Part shown: positions 1 to 12,122 of the stretch, in pieces
Position numbering within the stretch: position 1 is the first letter of the stretch
How the letters are laid out: every line of letters starts with the position of its first letter
Assembly: GCA_037903355.1 (NCBI GenBank)
Contig: JBAJFE010000001.1
Coordinates: forward strand, 1,178,001 to 1,242,000
Source of the DNA: Trichuris trichiura
Lineage: Eukaryota > Nematoda > Enoplea > Trichinellida > Trichuridae
Length of the DNA: 64,000 nt
Reading direction: 5' to 3'
Program-made: the position numbers and the translations under genes
Notes under the pieces: generated by a model
Database searches by the model: none
Seen by the model: the letters and a program-made list of their open reading frames with translations, nothing else
What the model was told of the DNA's origin: nothing

Positions 1-2185
1 TTTTCGAACGAATCTATGAAGTCATCGAGGGTACAAGACCACATTAATAGAATACATCCAGACATGCGTGACAAGAACATCAGCTACTTTCAGTCGCTTC
101 GCCAGAAATTTTGTACAAGGAACATATTGCCACGTATGTTGCCACCGACACCAGAAAAAGATAAAGATGGCCTGCGTACGTCTTATACCATTTCATTACT
201 GATTGCAAAATTTGGAAAGCCACATAACATTGGGGAAAAACTGTTGCTTACCGTGATTAGCAAAGTTATCCAGACTGTACTGCACATGTCACCGACTAAA
301 ATAATCGGAAGGATACCTCTGAGTAATGACACAGTGCAAGGAAGGATTGACGAAATGAGCAACGACGTGGAATGCCGTCTATGAGACTTCTTGAGAGCAA
401 CGCATTTTTCTTTGCAGCTTGATTAATCGATCTTACCTAACAATGAAGCATTATTAATAGGTTATGTCACATTCGTAATGGATGAAGCCCTGGTTTAGGA
501 ACTGCTGTTTGCCACACAGTTGCAGACAGATACCAAAGAAGAAGCCCTATTTCCTTGCTGTAGAAAAATGTTTCAATGATAAAAACATGCCTATGGCGAA
601 CATAGTTGCTCTGGCAAGCGATGGAGCACCGTCGATAGTGGGCTGCTACCGCGGTCTTCTTGCACATTTGAGGCAGCTCGTTCTGAGCCTTTTGGCGGTT
701 CGTTGCGTCATTCACCGACAGCATTTAGCCACAAGACGCCTGAGCAAACGACTAAACTGATTACTCTTACAGCGGTTGATACCATCAAAAGTAAATCGCT
801 GAATGAGGGATTATTCAGACAGCTTGGTGAACAGAATGATAATGACCTCAATCGCCTGTTATTTCACACTGAAGTTCGCTGGTTGTCAAAGGGTGCTTGT
901 TTAACTCGCTTTTACAGCCTCTTTGACACGGTTCTAGAACTTTTGTGGTGTGTGAACCCTTCTCTACGAGAAAATTTAAAGACAAACAAGAAGGACATCG
1001 CGTATCTGGCAGACATATACTACAAATTCAATGCAATGAACTTGCAGCACCAAGGCAGTGACTTAAACTTGACTAAAACCAAAGGAGTTATATCTGCTTT
1101 CGTCGCGAAACTGTCAATTTTCAAACGAACTTTACGGGCCGGTGAGTTCTATCAGTTTCCCCTTCTAGCTGCACTGAAGGAGGAAGAGGACATCGCTGAA
1201 CAAGAAGTTGAAGTGTACTGACAACACTTGGAAATGCTGCACGTTGACTTCACGGAACGGTTCAGTGATATTCTTAACTTGAAAATTCCACAGTGGGCAA
1301 TAGACCCTATGTCCAACGTCGGTGAAGCGGAGATGGAATTGCAGGGAAAACTGACTGAACTGCAAAGCAATGAAGAGCTGAAAGTGAAATTGAAAAGTGA
1401 ATATCAGCAGTTTTGGCTACAGAGCGAAATAAGGAAGCTGTTTCCGCTGTTATGGGCTGCTGTAGAAAACATCCTTATTGCGTTTCCATTGTCTTATTTA
1501 GCAGATTGCGCATTTAGCGCAGTTACAAAGCTTCTAAGTAGCAAGAGAGAAGTCGGCTGGACATAGTGAATCAACGTGACCTTAGACTGATGATGACAAA
1601 GAGGCAGCCGAACGTAGACAACTTGCTCGTACTGCATTAAGCACACCCATCACATTGAGTAGTGCCCGTTCATGTGCAGTCGCAGACTTGCGTTATAGTC
1701 TCTTTTGTATTTTCTCGCTTAAGCGCTTTCACTTCAATCTGGTTCCTTCTCACTACAATTCTTTTTGGTGTACAAAAGAAAACAAACAGACGCACACTGA
1801 TTGCTTTTTTCAGGAAAGGCTCATGAACGCTTCTTGCATATGTGACTCCATGTCCTGAAAAATGTGACAAGAGATGTGAAAGGCAAGCAGAAATTTTCAC
1901 ATCGTAAAGTGGTTGGTGGAAAAGCAGGAGTGGTATAGTACGCCTTTCAGGTGACGAGGAGTTGAAGTCTTTTGTGCAAAATGTTCTCACGAGTAGCGGT
2001 TTTGCAAAAATTTTCCCATCGGAGCGACGGAGGGAAATGTTTGAGAACCTACTAACCTCCCGACTATGCCACGTCCAACCTTCCAGCCAATCAGCGCGCT
2101 CAAAATTGACCAATCAGAATTGGGGGCAGTAGCGGTCAGGAACGTTCTTAGGGGGGCGACGGAGCAAAAAGTTTGAGAACCTATG
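1..2185 (+). mobile_element. hAT element 1 (ZBED5-like), right-hand portion, runs off window start
   Basis: A decayed hAT transposon whose transposase reads rightwards and whose terminal sequence (…TTTGAGAACCTATG) ends at 2185. The internal sequence is nearly identical, inverted, to 2250-4435, so the two elements face each other tail to tail across a 64-bp spacer (2186-2249). The left end lies outside the window, so no target duplication can be checked. The terminal motif matches the start of element 2, supporting the boundary. Confidence 0.75.
16..1566 (+). pseudogene. hAT transposase relic (ZBED5-like)
   Basis: The conceptual protein runs through several frames (16-384, about 482-760, 703-1221, 1228-1566) and shows family blocks in the expected order: the SYFQSLRQ region after the BED finger, the SLLIAKFGKPH block, the NDTVQGRIDEMS block, the HTEVRWLSKGACL block and the C-terminal dimerisation region (LQSNEELK, QQFWLQSEIRKLFP). 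In-frame stops near 384, 425, 500 and 1221 plus frameshifts near 580-700 make it non-functional. Intact family members are DNA transposases or domesticated ZBED5/FAM200-like proteins. The same lesions at 384 and 1221 are not all shared with the inverted copy, so the two decayed partly independently. Confidence 0.85.
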
Positions 2186-2249
2186 CTATAGATCGATGGC
2201 CCTGATCGATTAATCAACTGTGAGGTGCTTTAGTGCTCTTAATTTAGAT

Positions 2250-5200
2250 CATAGGTTCTCAAACCTTTTGCTCCGTCGCCCCCCTAAGAACGTTCCTGAC
2301 CGCTACTGCCCCACAATTCTGATTGGTCAATTTTGAGCATGCTGATTAGCTGGAAGGTTAGACGTGGCATAGGCGGGAGGTTAGTAGGTTCTCAAACATT
2401 TCCCTCCGTCGCTTCCGATGGGAAAATTTTTGCAAAACCGCTACTCGTGAGAACATTTTGCACGAAAGACTTCAACTCCTCGTCACCTGAAAGACGTACT
2501 ATACCACTCCTGCTTTTCCACCGACCACTTTACGATGTGAAAATTTCTGCTTGCCTTTCACATCTCTTGTCACATTTTTCAGGACATGGAGTCACATATG
2601 CAAGAAGCGTTCATGAGCCTTTCCTGAAAAAAGCAATCAGTGTGCGTCTGTTTGTTTTCTTTTGTACACCAAAAAGAATTGTAGTGAGAAGGAACCAGAT
2701 TGAAGTGAAAGCGCTTAAGCGAGAAAATACAAAAGAGACTATAACGCAAGTCTGCGACTGCACATGAACGGGCACTACTCAATGTGATGGGTGTGCTTAA
2801 TGCAGTACGAGCAAGTTGTCTACGTTCGGCTGCCTCTTTGTCATCATCAGTCTAAGGTCACGTTGATTCACTATGTCCAGCCGACTTCTCTCTTGCTACT
2901 TAGAAGCTTTGTAACTGCGCTAAATGCGCAATCTGCTAAATAAGACAATGGAAACGCAATCAGGATGTTTTCTACAGCAGCCCATAACAGCGGAAACAGC
3001 TTTCTTATTTCGCTCTGTAGCCAAACCTGCTGATATTCACTTTTCAATTTCACTTTCAGCTCTTCATTGCTTTGCAGTTCAGTCAGTTTTCCCTGCAATT
3101 CCATCTCCGCTTCACCGACGTTGGACATAGGGTCTATTGCCCACTGTGGAATTTTCAAGTTAAGAATATCACTGAACCGTTCCGTGAAGTCAACGTGCAG
3201 CATTTCCAAGTGTTGTCAGTACACTTCAACTTCTTGTTCAGCGATGTCCTCTTCCTCCTTCAGTGCAGCTAGAAGGGGAAACTGATAGAACTCACCGGCC
3301 CGTAAAGTTTCGTTTGAAAATTGGCAATTTCGCGACGAAAGCAGATATAACTCCTTTAGTTTTAATCAAGTTTAAGTCACTGCCTTGGAGCTGCAAGTTC
3401 ATTGCATTGAATTTGTAGTATATGTCTGCCAGATACGCGATGTCCTTCTTGTTTTCTTTAAATTTTCTCGTAGAGAAGGGTTCACACACCACAAAAGTTC
3501 TAGAACTGTGTCAAAGAGGCTGTAAAAGCGAGTTAAACAAGCACCCTTTGACAACCAGCGAACTTCAGTGTGAAATAACAGGCGATTGAAGTCTTCATCA
3601 TTCTGTTCACCAAGCTGTCTGAATAATCCCTCATTCAGCGATTTACTTTTGATGGTATCAACCGCTGTAAGAGTAATCAGTTTAATCGTTCGCTCAGGCG
3701 TCTTGTGGCTAAATGCTGTCGGTGAATGACGCAATGAACCGCCAAAAGGCCAGGAACGAGCTGCTTCAAATGTGCAAGAAAGCCGCGGTAGCAGCCCACC
3801 ATCGACGGTGCTCCATCGCTTGCCACAGCAACTATGTTCGCCATAGGCATGTTTTTATCCTTGAAACATTTTTCTACAGCAAGGAAATAGGGCTTCTTCT
3901 TTGGTATCTGTCTGCAACTGTGTGGCAAACAGCAGTTCCTGTACCAGGGCTTCATCCATTACGAATGTGACATAACCTATTAATAATGCTTCATTGTTAG
4001 GTAAGATCGATTAATCAAGCTGCAAAGAAAAATGCGTTGCTCTCAAGAAGTCGCATAGAGTGCATTCTACGTCGTTGCTCATTTCGTCAATCCTTCCTTG
4101 CACTGTGTCATTACTCAGAGGTATCCTTCCGATTATTTTAGTTGGTGACATGTGCAGTACAGTCTGGATAACTTCGCTAATCACGGGAAGCAACAGTTTT
4201 TCCCCAATGTTATGTGGCTTTCCAAATTTTGCAATCAGTAGTGAAATGGTATAAGACGCACGCTGGCCATCTTTATCTTTTTCTGGTGCCGATGGCAACA
4301 TACGCGGCAATATGTTCCTTGTACAAAATTTCTGGCGAAGCGAACTGAAAGTAGCTGATGTTCTTGTCACGCATGTCTGGATGTACTCTATTAATATGGT
4401 CTTGTAGCCTCGATGACTTCACAGATTCATTCGAAAACACTACCACAAATCAAACACAGAGATACCCATTTATTCGCAGGTGATTGTGTAAAACCAAACT
4501 TCAAATAGTCTGAGCTGTACTGCCTGCGTTTCTTTCATACTTCCGTCATTGAAAGAAGGCCACGAAATGATGGTTCTTGCCGTTGCTGTATTAGAGGGCT
4601 GAGAAGTTGCGGCAACGATTCCGTTTATTTGCAGTAAACGGCAAGAACAAGAAACAAATATGTATGTATATTCACGAGTATGTCTTGTACAAAGGTAAAA
4701 TGCTGTAAAATGTTGGGGGAACAAGGCACACGGAACAGAAACAAAAATCCTCCGATGACGAAGCAGGAACACGGAAGAACCCAAGCGGGAAGACACAGAA
4801 AGACTCTGCGCCCAGGAAGTATTAGCCTAAACACAAGGATGAACGAGTAAGGTGACCACCAGGGTGCGAAAGGAAGTTAGCTGACAGGTTGCCGCACCGG
4901 ATTTTTTAAAACTCGTCTCTGCCAGAATTGGAGGAGGCACTTTCAGAGGAAGTCAAGTGAGGATTAAGAGCGCAATGGAACAAAGGAACAATGGACGTGA
5001 AGGAATGAAACAGCTGTGCATGGATTGCTGGCACGCGAAACACAATGGGCATACAGGTTATGAGTAAGCTTAGGCTAGGGCAGAATAGGATGAACTGTAA
5101 GCAATTCCCACTTGACCTTCTTTGAACTTACCGTCTCCATTTTTGGCGGAGTTGAGCCATGAAAAACGCCATTGTTCAATTGCGCCCTCTATGCCCACTT

Positions 5201-5416
5201 GACCTTCTTTAAAATCCCCGCCTCCGCTTCCGGCGAGAACGAGTTAAGAAAGGCCCTTCTTACGCTGGTTTTTCTGACAGCCTTTGTGCGCTAGAGACAA
5301 TTCTGCCAGAATTCCTGTTATGCGATTCTGAACGCCCCCACATGGGTTTCCCATCGCCGCCCTGTGCTCTCGCATCGCCCCCAAGGGGGCGATATCGCCC
5401 ACTTTGAGAACCTAGG
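2250..5416 (-). mobile_element. hAT element 2 with perfect 8-bp target-site duplication
   Basis: This is a complete but inactive hAT element of 3,167 bp. It starts with CATAGGTTCTCAAAC at 2250 and ends with TTTGAGAACCTAGG at 5416, imperfect terminal inverted repeats. The flanking 8 bp are identical, ATTTAGAT at 2242-2249 and at 5417-5424, which is the diagnostic hAT target duplication. The transposase relic is on the minus strand. The 5' (right) subterminal region is rich in CGCCCCC/GGGGGCG near 5330-5400 and carries a CTTAGGCTAGGGCAG motif near 5069, also seen in the other hAT family of this window. Confidence 0.88.
2871..4440 (-). pseudogene. hAT transposase relic (ZBED5-like), inverted twin of 16-1566
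   Basis: On the minus strand the pieces 4011-4370, 3677-3955, 3399-3734, 3292-3492 and 2871-3209 give the same domain order as element 1. The N-terminal BED finger is degenerate beyond recognition: only scattered residues remain at about 4440-4570. Stops and frameshifts break the gene at several places, for example around 4015 (stop after FSLQLD) and between 3209 and 3292. This copy has kept a longer N-terminal frame than element 1, so it reads slightly less decayed at the 5' end. Confidence 0.85.
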
Positions 5417-5640
5417 ATTTAGATCGTACTACTTGTAGCTGTGGCAATTGATTGTTGATACTTTATCAAGCAAATATTCAGCGCTGTTCGTTTTTGTTAT
5501 TTTCTGCCAGTAGAATAGTGGCTTAACAAAGGAAGTGAAAATTAAAAGTTTATCACTCTTTACTGAAGCGACCGAAAGTGTCAAAGCGCTTTACGATGAT
5601 TCTTAACAACCTTGCTTAAATTTAATTTGCTATTTTTCAG

Positions 5641-6051
5641 AGTTCTAGTTTTGCTGCTGTCCAATTTCGCACTTTGGATGTGCAGCAGCAACAAGGACAT
5701 TGTCTTGCAGCCGGAGAAGCTTTTTGTTTTAGCCAAACTTGTATGTACTGAAGTCAGCAGCCTAATTTCGTGCTTTGATTATTCGCTGCTTTTTACAGGT
5801 AGGCGAACGGTGTGCACGTGATCCAGCATTAGAAAATGTACAAGGTACAGCGGTAGAGTTGTTTGAAAAGTGCTCCGATAAGGTATATAAAGTATGCAAT
5901 AGCAATGTCGACGAAGGTCCAGTTTCAACAGGTTAAGTTGCATAGAATGCTTACAACGCATAGCTCTGCTTTTCTAGTTTCGGTGAAAACGAGGAACCTG
6001 CATCTGAAATTTCTGCAGATTTCTGCACCGACGAAGCTTCGCACACATTAA
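5641..6051 (+). CDS. candidate three-exon host gene fragment, unrecognised
   Basis: Three open segments join in phase through plausible splice sites: 5641-5740 (acceptor TTTTTCAG, donor GTATGT), 5803-5931 (acceptor ACAGGTAG, donor GTTAAG) and 5978-6051, ending in TAA. The introns would be 62 and 46 nt, in the range seen in the Argonaute genes. The middle exon is cysteine-rich (ERCARDP, FEKCSDKVYKVC). I do not recognise the product. The 5' end is missing, and an alternative frame of the last segment (starting FGENEEPASEIS) is also open, so the exon 3 frame is uncertain. It lies just outside the hAT target duplication, so this is probably the pre-insertion host sequence. Confidence 0.3.
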
Positions 6052-7900
6052 TAGTAACGTGCGTTACAAATCGGCGTACTATATATCTCTGACAGGTATA
6101 TACTCATTCATAATCTTATACGGAAGGACAACTCGTGAGTAACTATCTTGATTCGTAGTAGCGCAGTGTAGCATCATCAGTGGTAATTGATAGTCAAACG
6201 TGACTGACGTCAATTATTCTTCTAACGACGGCATGCGCAAAGTCCAGAAAGCTCTGCTATTAAAAATTCTTATTTCTAGTAGAAAGACCGGTGCAATGAT
6301 CGACACATTGAAAAGTTAGGCGTTATTTGGGTCTCCATCATCGTTTTTTAAAATTCGGGAATAACTGAAGTTATGCTACAAGTCTTTGCCCAAATGGGCA
6401 CATATTGGAACTGGAAGAATTGTTTGGCAATGGATCTTGCTTTCTAAGCGCCGAGGAAACGGTGTACAACCAATTTCCCACACCGGAATAAATATAAATC
6501 TTTGTTATTTGAAATTGTAACACTTTTGAAAAGTCGACGGTATCGATTCGCCAAGTAGTTTTGCTGCTCAACCATATAAAGCAGCACTTCGCTAAATGTC
6601 ACAATAAAGTTCTCCCGCCAAAGTGACACAAACAGGAATTCGTATATGGCCGTGATGACTGAATATGGCTTCACTACCATTGCAGTGCTACTCCAAAAAA
6701 TATATGGTAGGCCAACATAGCCGTATCGCTTAGCACATTGTATATTGTATTTCACTAACTGTTCAAAGTACGCATTTTGCTTAATCACTCTGAAACTTTT
6801 CGCCGCTAGGATAAAGAACATACTATTTGAACTGCATTGCAACTACTCGACAAAAGCGAATATACTTATGTTGACAAACTTAATATTAAAGAAGTAGCAG
6901 TTTTTATTGATGAAGCTATGCAAACGTTTCAAACGATTTAGAAATAGAAAGTTGTTGAACAGAAATCATTGTTTTGAAGGGCACAACCTGTTAGGGAGCA
7001 AAAAGTACTGACCGACAACAAATTTGAATTTCTTACGGGACAAAACAAATTGTAAGAAAAGTGCGCTGCTGTTGACACGTTAGTTTTTAAAGCAGGTATA
7101 TTTACAAGAAAAAATAGCTTATTTAGAGAGGAAGACAACAAAAATTACGATGAATGTTTTACTACTCAAAGAATTCGTTATAAATGCAAAAGCTATCTTA
7201 GACGCAAAAGAGCTGTTGCCAATGTAATCGCAATACCGCGAACGATCAAGAAAATCACTCCTTTGTTGACGTAACTGTTTGCAAAACATAACGCATGAAG
7301 ATGACAAGAGCATAATAACTGCTTCGAATTAATTATCAGTAGTTAACCTAAAGCCAAACGGAATATACTTGAATATTTCACACTTCTCAAAGTTTTGATC
7401 AATTATAACAAAACATTCATTAAGGAATAGTGCGGTGAAAATCAACATGGGTTTTGTAAAACCTATTACTACTTAAAAAACGTACTCGTTCCTCACACTT
7501 GCGAAAATGACCACAAAGGAGTTTCATAAACAATGGCGCCAACATTAATACAATACTTTTACAAACATCGAACGAATACTACAAATGGGCATTTTTTTAG
7601 TGTGACAAAAGAAGCTATCAGAAAGGTTACTCTTTGCTATTCCTCCAAACCATTAAGTACTAGGCGAGGTACTGTATGCGAATGAATTAGTTTGTACACT
7701 CGCAAATGACTTACAGTCACACATTAATGGGAGATTAGCTCTGTCGCGCGCAGGTAGTCCAATCATATTTAAAGCGTTCGGTCGTTCTACTGTTCTCTTC
7801 CTCGAGTCCGGAGTAGAGAAGGCGTAGCAACTTCAATAAATACTTAAAGTATGGTGACTAAAAAATAAACTATTAATCAGGCTAGCTGACAGACAGAAGA
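6052..7900. other. AT-rich stretch with no supported gene
   Basis: About 1.85 kb of low-GC sequence. The longest frame is 132 codons on the minus strand (6444-6842), rich in Phe, Tyr and Val with a hydrophobic middle. It has no family I recognise, no convincing splice context and no repeat elsewhere in the window. I see no transposon ends here. Confidence 0.5.
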
Positions 7901-8105
7901 TGAGGACAATGAAATCTACTTTAAAACATTTGAATTTAAGCACCTAAAACATCCCCCGCAACACCTGTTACATCATTTTAACACCGTGAATTTTCGTTAC
8001 GTCATTGCTTTATATTAACACCGCTGAAGACGGGTCTCGTTTGACCCGAAAGCTACGGAATAATAATAAAAATATTATCAACGGGACAAAATTTCCGTAA
8101 AAGAA
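7900..8105 (+). mobile_element. Penelope-like element 3' tail remnant
   Basis: The segment ends in a hammerhead-like motif (8019-8060) followed by an ACGGGA…TTCCGTAA inverted pair. The same motif and pair follow PLE sequence at 50,084, 50,680 and 57,922. No reverse transcriptase sequence precedes it here, so it is a severely 5'-truncated copy or a free tail. The left boundary is approximate. Confidence 0.5.
8019..8060 (+). ncRNA. hammerhead-ribozyme-like motif 1 (PLE tail)
   Basis: CTGAAGA at 8024-8030 is followed by a GGGTC/GACCC hairpin and then GAAA at 8048-8051. This is the CUGANGA–stem II–GAAA core of hammerhead ribozymes with one extra C before stem II. PLEs are known carriers of hammerheads. 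Self-cleavage is inferred; stem I and stem III pairing was not resolved by eye. Confidence 0.5.
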
Positions 8106-8199
8106 ACTCAACATGAAACTATTAATCAGGAAAAGTAAAATAGGAAGTGCTGCCTCTCGCAATACAGTATAATTTAAGGCCCGCCTCAATGCGATCCAA

Positions 8200-8774
8200 T
8201 GTCACACGTCCCCGTTCGACCGAGCCCATTTATCGTTATCAGGTTATTATTCAGGTTTATTATTCAGCTTTTCAGGTTTTCCATTATTATTCAGGTTTTC
8301 TTGATGTATGAATGACATATTTAAACATGCTGAGCCACTCCTCCCTCTCTTCTGTTTATCACACGTCTCGACGCACGACTTTAATTTTCTTCTCTCCGTA
8401 TTAAACGGTTAGCACGGTTCCTAGTCGCGTTACAGTCGCAACCACTGATGCGTCGGCCGGGAAACGTTTGCGATTACCGTGTGCTCTTTGCTGACTGGGT
8501 TTGCAGCCGTTACAATCTACGTACCGGCAACTGTTAATCACCACGTGGCAGGCAACCGCTTTACGTTTAACTCACCGTACCCCAACCGAATATGGCAGCA
8601 AGTCAGTCGACCGAAGCCGTTGCCAACGACTCAAGCCTCGACAAACGACGCAGGGAGAGAGGAAGGTTCAAGATCCGGCATACAAACATAGTAAAAGAAA
8701 TCGACGCGCATATACGCAGCAGTCTGAGCCGTTCAAAACTCTTCTCTTTAGTCACAGAGTTGAATGGCCTCACT
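8200..8774 (+). pseudogene. BEL/Pao-type retroelement remnant: possible LTR and gag start
   Basis: An open frame starting at 8592 (MAASQSTEAVANDSS…) runs about 60 residues with the basic, helical character of a BEL/Pao Gag N-terminus and is cut by the hAT terminus at 8775. A possible 5' LTR spans about 8200-8434 (TGTCACACG…GCGTTACA). I found no partner LTR and no clear primer site, so the LTR is weak. After the hAT insert, BEL/Pao pol sequence resumes at 9547, which supports one original element. Confidence 0.35.
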
Positions 8775-9546
8775 CAGTGATTCCCAACGTTTTTTGTGCC
8801 AGGGCCCCCTTTCGAGACGCGCAACTCCTCAGGGCCCCCCTGTTCTTGCGTGGTTCTGCTGTTTCCTTTTCTGGCTTGAGGTTCTTTTGCGTTTATTAGA
8901 GTACCTGTGACACGCAGTTTGCGGAAGATTTCAACAACGAATTTGCTGTTGTCTTTTTCATCTGGTGAATATCGACGCTAACAACGAAATTTTAATTTTC
9001 ATTTTAAAACTTTTCAATTTAAAAGTTCGATCTTTGCACCGGTCTGTGCCATGTGGAAAAGACAGCAACGAATCCAGCTCTAATTTCTGACACGTAGGCA
9101 ACGCATTTCAGTCACTCGGTCTAAGTATTTCAGACGACCTGTAACTGCGCTTTTTTGCTGAGTGAATGAAGGTAGGTCAAAAAGTTCCTTCGTCATATGG
9201 AATTGGTCGAAACTTCTTCGTCTTCGTGAAGTCGTCCCCAAAGGGAGGAATTGCGCAGCCTCACTCAGCAGGCAGCGATCTCCTGCGAAATGTCAGTGAC
9301 TTCGCTTGAACGTAGCAGGGTTCTATTGATTTAGGAGGCCCATGCTATGCTGATGGCAAGTTCCTTTCTCTAAGCTCCGTGATATTCACAAATTGCTTAC
9401 TCTCTGTTCTCATGAGAAAAGTTACATTAGAAAAAAGATGCACATGCAGAACCCAGGGACCCGCAAGGGCCCCCTTAGCATTCAGGACACCCTTCGACTC
9501 CCCCCGGGCCCCCTGGGGACCCAGGGGACCCCGTTGGGAATCACTA
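8775..9546. mobile_element. non-autonomous hAT element (MITE-like) inside BEL/Pao remnant
   Basis: It begins CAGTGATTCCCAACG at 8775 (then a T-run and AGGGCCCCC) and ends CGTTGGGAATCACTA at 9546, terminal inverted repeats of the same family as the large hAT at 12,123-17,176. The right subterminal region is the GGGACCC/GGGCCCCC-rich type. The 772-bp interior has no transposase. The flanking 8 bp (GCCTCACT and GTCTAGCC) do not match, so it is not a clean insertion. A deletion between gag and RNase H of the host retroelement coincides with it. Confidence 0.65.
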
Positions 9547-10411
9547 GTCTAGCCCAAACGGTAGCTGAAATCATGGGCGTTGATCCTAGTCGAGTCACTT
9601 ATTGGACTGATTCTTTGACTGTTTTTAAGTGGTTGAAAATGGATAGTCAACGACTGAAGTCTTTCGTCGCTCATTGGGTTGCGGAAATAACGACAGACAG
9701 CGAGCTAAGGCATTGGCGACATGTTCCTGGGAGATTGAATCCGGCCGATGACATTTCTAGAGGCGTATCAGCCTCCCGCTTCGCAGTGACTTCACAGCGT
9801 TGGTTTGTAGACTCGCAGTTTTCAAGGTTGCAAGAAGAGCTATGGCCAACAATGCCGACTTCACCTAACGCGGACTCCGCAGAGTCTGAGGTAAGAACTC
9901 CGGACCTGGACGTTAATGTAGCGAATATTTGTTCATCAAATGCGATCCTTCCATTGTTCGACATAATGTCTGACTTCTCAAAGGTAATCAGAATTGTCGC
10001 TTACGTATGCCGCTTCGTCGCGTGGCAAAGAGACCTGTATTTGTCAAGAGTAATATCGGCGACAGATGTTCGATGCGTCAAATTCTAGTGCATTCGTCTT
10101 CTACAAAGAGAATACTTCCCCGAAGAAATGCAGATTTTATCTGAGGGGCGTTTACTAAATGTTCATTCGCAGCTAGCCGCCTTGGATCCATTTATCCATG
10201 ATGATGGAGTGCTTCGTGTCGGTGGACGACTGAGATTCTCTGATTTGTCAATGGATGCGAAAAACCCAGTCATACTTCCCGCATTTAATTCCTTCGCCCA
10301 CCGTTTTATCTGGCACTAGCATTTAAAACCTATGCACTCCAGGACTGTATGAGTCTTGGCTGACCTAAGGTCGCAATTCTGGCCTATAGGAGGAAAAAGA
10401 TCAGTACAGAG
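9547..10411 (+). pseudogene. BEL/Pao pol relic: RNase H to integrase zinc-binding region
   Basis: From 9550 the frame encodes the second half of a BEL/Pao RNase H (TYWTDSLTVFKWL; HVPGRLNPADDISRG), closely resembling the matching block of the intact element at 44,350-44,520. A stop at 10,086-10,088 interrupts it. It then resumes at 10,128-10,319 (LDPFIHDDGVLRVGGRL) and ends in a broken H2C2 region (HRFIWH…HLKPMHSRT). The hAT left arm begins at 10,412. Gag, protease and reverse transcriptase are missing. Confidence 0.75.
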
Positions 10412-12122
10412 CAGTGATTCCCAACGTGGGCCCCAGGGACCCCTTGGGCGCCCTGGAAAACTTGAAGGGGGCCCTGAGAAGGATTGGGGATTTAGGGCGT
10501 CTCTGGGAGCTTAGGGGGGCCCCAGGGGGTCCCTGGTATTCGGTGCCGCAGGACGAGAGCGCGCAGCCGTGCCTGTACGTACTTAGGCTATGGAAATTAG
10601 CGAGACTCGTGTATCCTACCCCCGGCTGAAGTTGACGCGGCAACATCAAGGGAGGTCAAGTGAAGATTACGCCGTCGCAGCAACAATGGTTCGCATTCTT
10701 TAACCGTGCCGGCCGTCTTGTACTGCCCTAGCCTAAGCCTAAGACTGAACATGTGTTCTTCGATGTTATTGTGAGACGTTGGCCAGCTTGATACACAAGC
10801 GTAGCGCGCTATGACAGTTAACGTAAATAAGCCTCCCCTTCATGCTGCCGTCTCCGTTTCTGGCGGGAAAAAGATACAAGAAATCCAATAGCTTGTTATC
10901 GTTGCCCTGTCGTTTACCCTGATGTATCGGGCGAAAGTTTTTCTTACTATATTACGCTGCGTAGCGAATTCCAGCTACACTACAAAAAAAACCATTGGCG
11001 AAGGATAGCCTGACCAAAAGGCGAATTGTCCGATCTCTGTGCTTCGCCATCTGCTGCTGTGCCAAAGCGCAATTCAAAATGAATCTTTTTGATTTTTTTT
11101 CGCATTAGCGTACCACCCTGGCGCAAATCGGAGGGCTCGGAAAACTACAACCTGCAGGGGGCGATGACAGCTTCGCGGGGGCGGACAAGCGCGCCTGGGG
11201 AGTAATGGCGGGGAAAATGCTCAGTAGACACTGATTATTCTCTCCTGTGCGTTGACGGTGGAAAGTGATAATAGCTCTGCGATCCTTCTTGTGTCTTGTT
11301 TCCTCAGTGCTGTAGTTCTCATCTATTCGGCTATCCTGTTATATCAGCTGTTAGGAAACTGCTTTGTCGCGACTACGGACCTCTGCTGAAGTTCGACGAA
11401 CTTCTTAAAAATACAAAGGTAAGTGTCTTGTAAGATTCTAGTTGAAACATGGCTCACGTTACCAGGAGATCAGCATTGCTTGAGCATTAAAATAGATTCA
11501 GTCGCAACCATAGGAGTATCTGTAAGAATAATAAGCTCTGATCTGCTAGTTTAGTGAGTACAGGGGATCCTTGACTGACGGCGGTCCTTCTGACTGTCCC
11601 AATGCGTCCCATCCTTCTTTAATACGTCGGCGGTAGCTTAACCCCCGAGCCCTCATCAACGCGAAAAGCACATCAATCAGTTTTGTACAGGTTACCTTTT
11701 ACATGTCTGAAACACTTGCCGTGGCTCTTCACTTAACGGGGACATCTTATAAGCACTACTTCTCAATTTGATTTCTACATCTAGTGTAGATACCTAACGG
11801 GATTCAAGAAGTCATATGCTCGCTACTACGGGTACTTAAACGACGAAGTGTGCCCATTTCATGACTATAGTGGACGTCTTTTTCTCGGCCGCTAACAGGC
11901 ACGTTGCGTGCTATGTATTGTGCCTGAAGCTTATCGCCCGCGGGACTTCGGCAACGCCTAGTGCCGCTCCTTGTGATCATATTTCCAAGAGAAACTAAGC
12001 CACAGGCAGTGCTTTCTAAGAAACGCGCTCCGTAAACGCCAGCAGGTTTGCGCGACGACTCTCACGGCGTGTCAGGCTTCAGGACGGCCGATAGGGTCCG
12101 TCGCAAAAATCTTAACGTAAGT
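10412..12122 (+). mobile_element. hAT family-2 left arm, truncated
   Basis: It starts with the left terminus CAGTGATTCCCAACGTGGG at 10,412 and continues 1.7 kb, matching the inverted left arm 17,176-15,480 of the next element and the direct copy 37,084-38,800. Similarity stops at about 12,118, exactly where another element's right terminus begins (12,123). No transposase is present. A TAGCCTAAGCCTAAG motif near 10,729 is the subterminal motif shared with other copies. Confidence 0.8.

Noticed and set aside
1670..2767. 147/144-codon frames conserved in both tail-to-tail hAT arms
   Set aside because: They lie on the strand opposite the transposase in the hAT 3' region, match no family, and are conserved only because the arms are near-identical copies.
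6444..6842. 132-codon hydrophobic minus-strand frame as a membrane receptor exon
   Set aside because: AT-rich composition alone yields Phe/Tyr/Ile-rich frames; no receptor motif or splice context.
8767..9554. Target-site duplication for the small hAT element
   Set aside because: The flanking octamers GCCTCACT and GTCTAGCC share only scattered bases.
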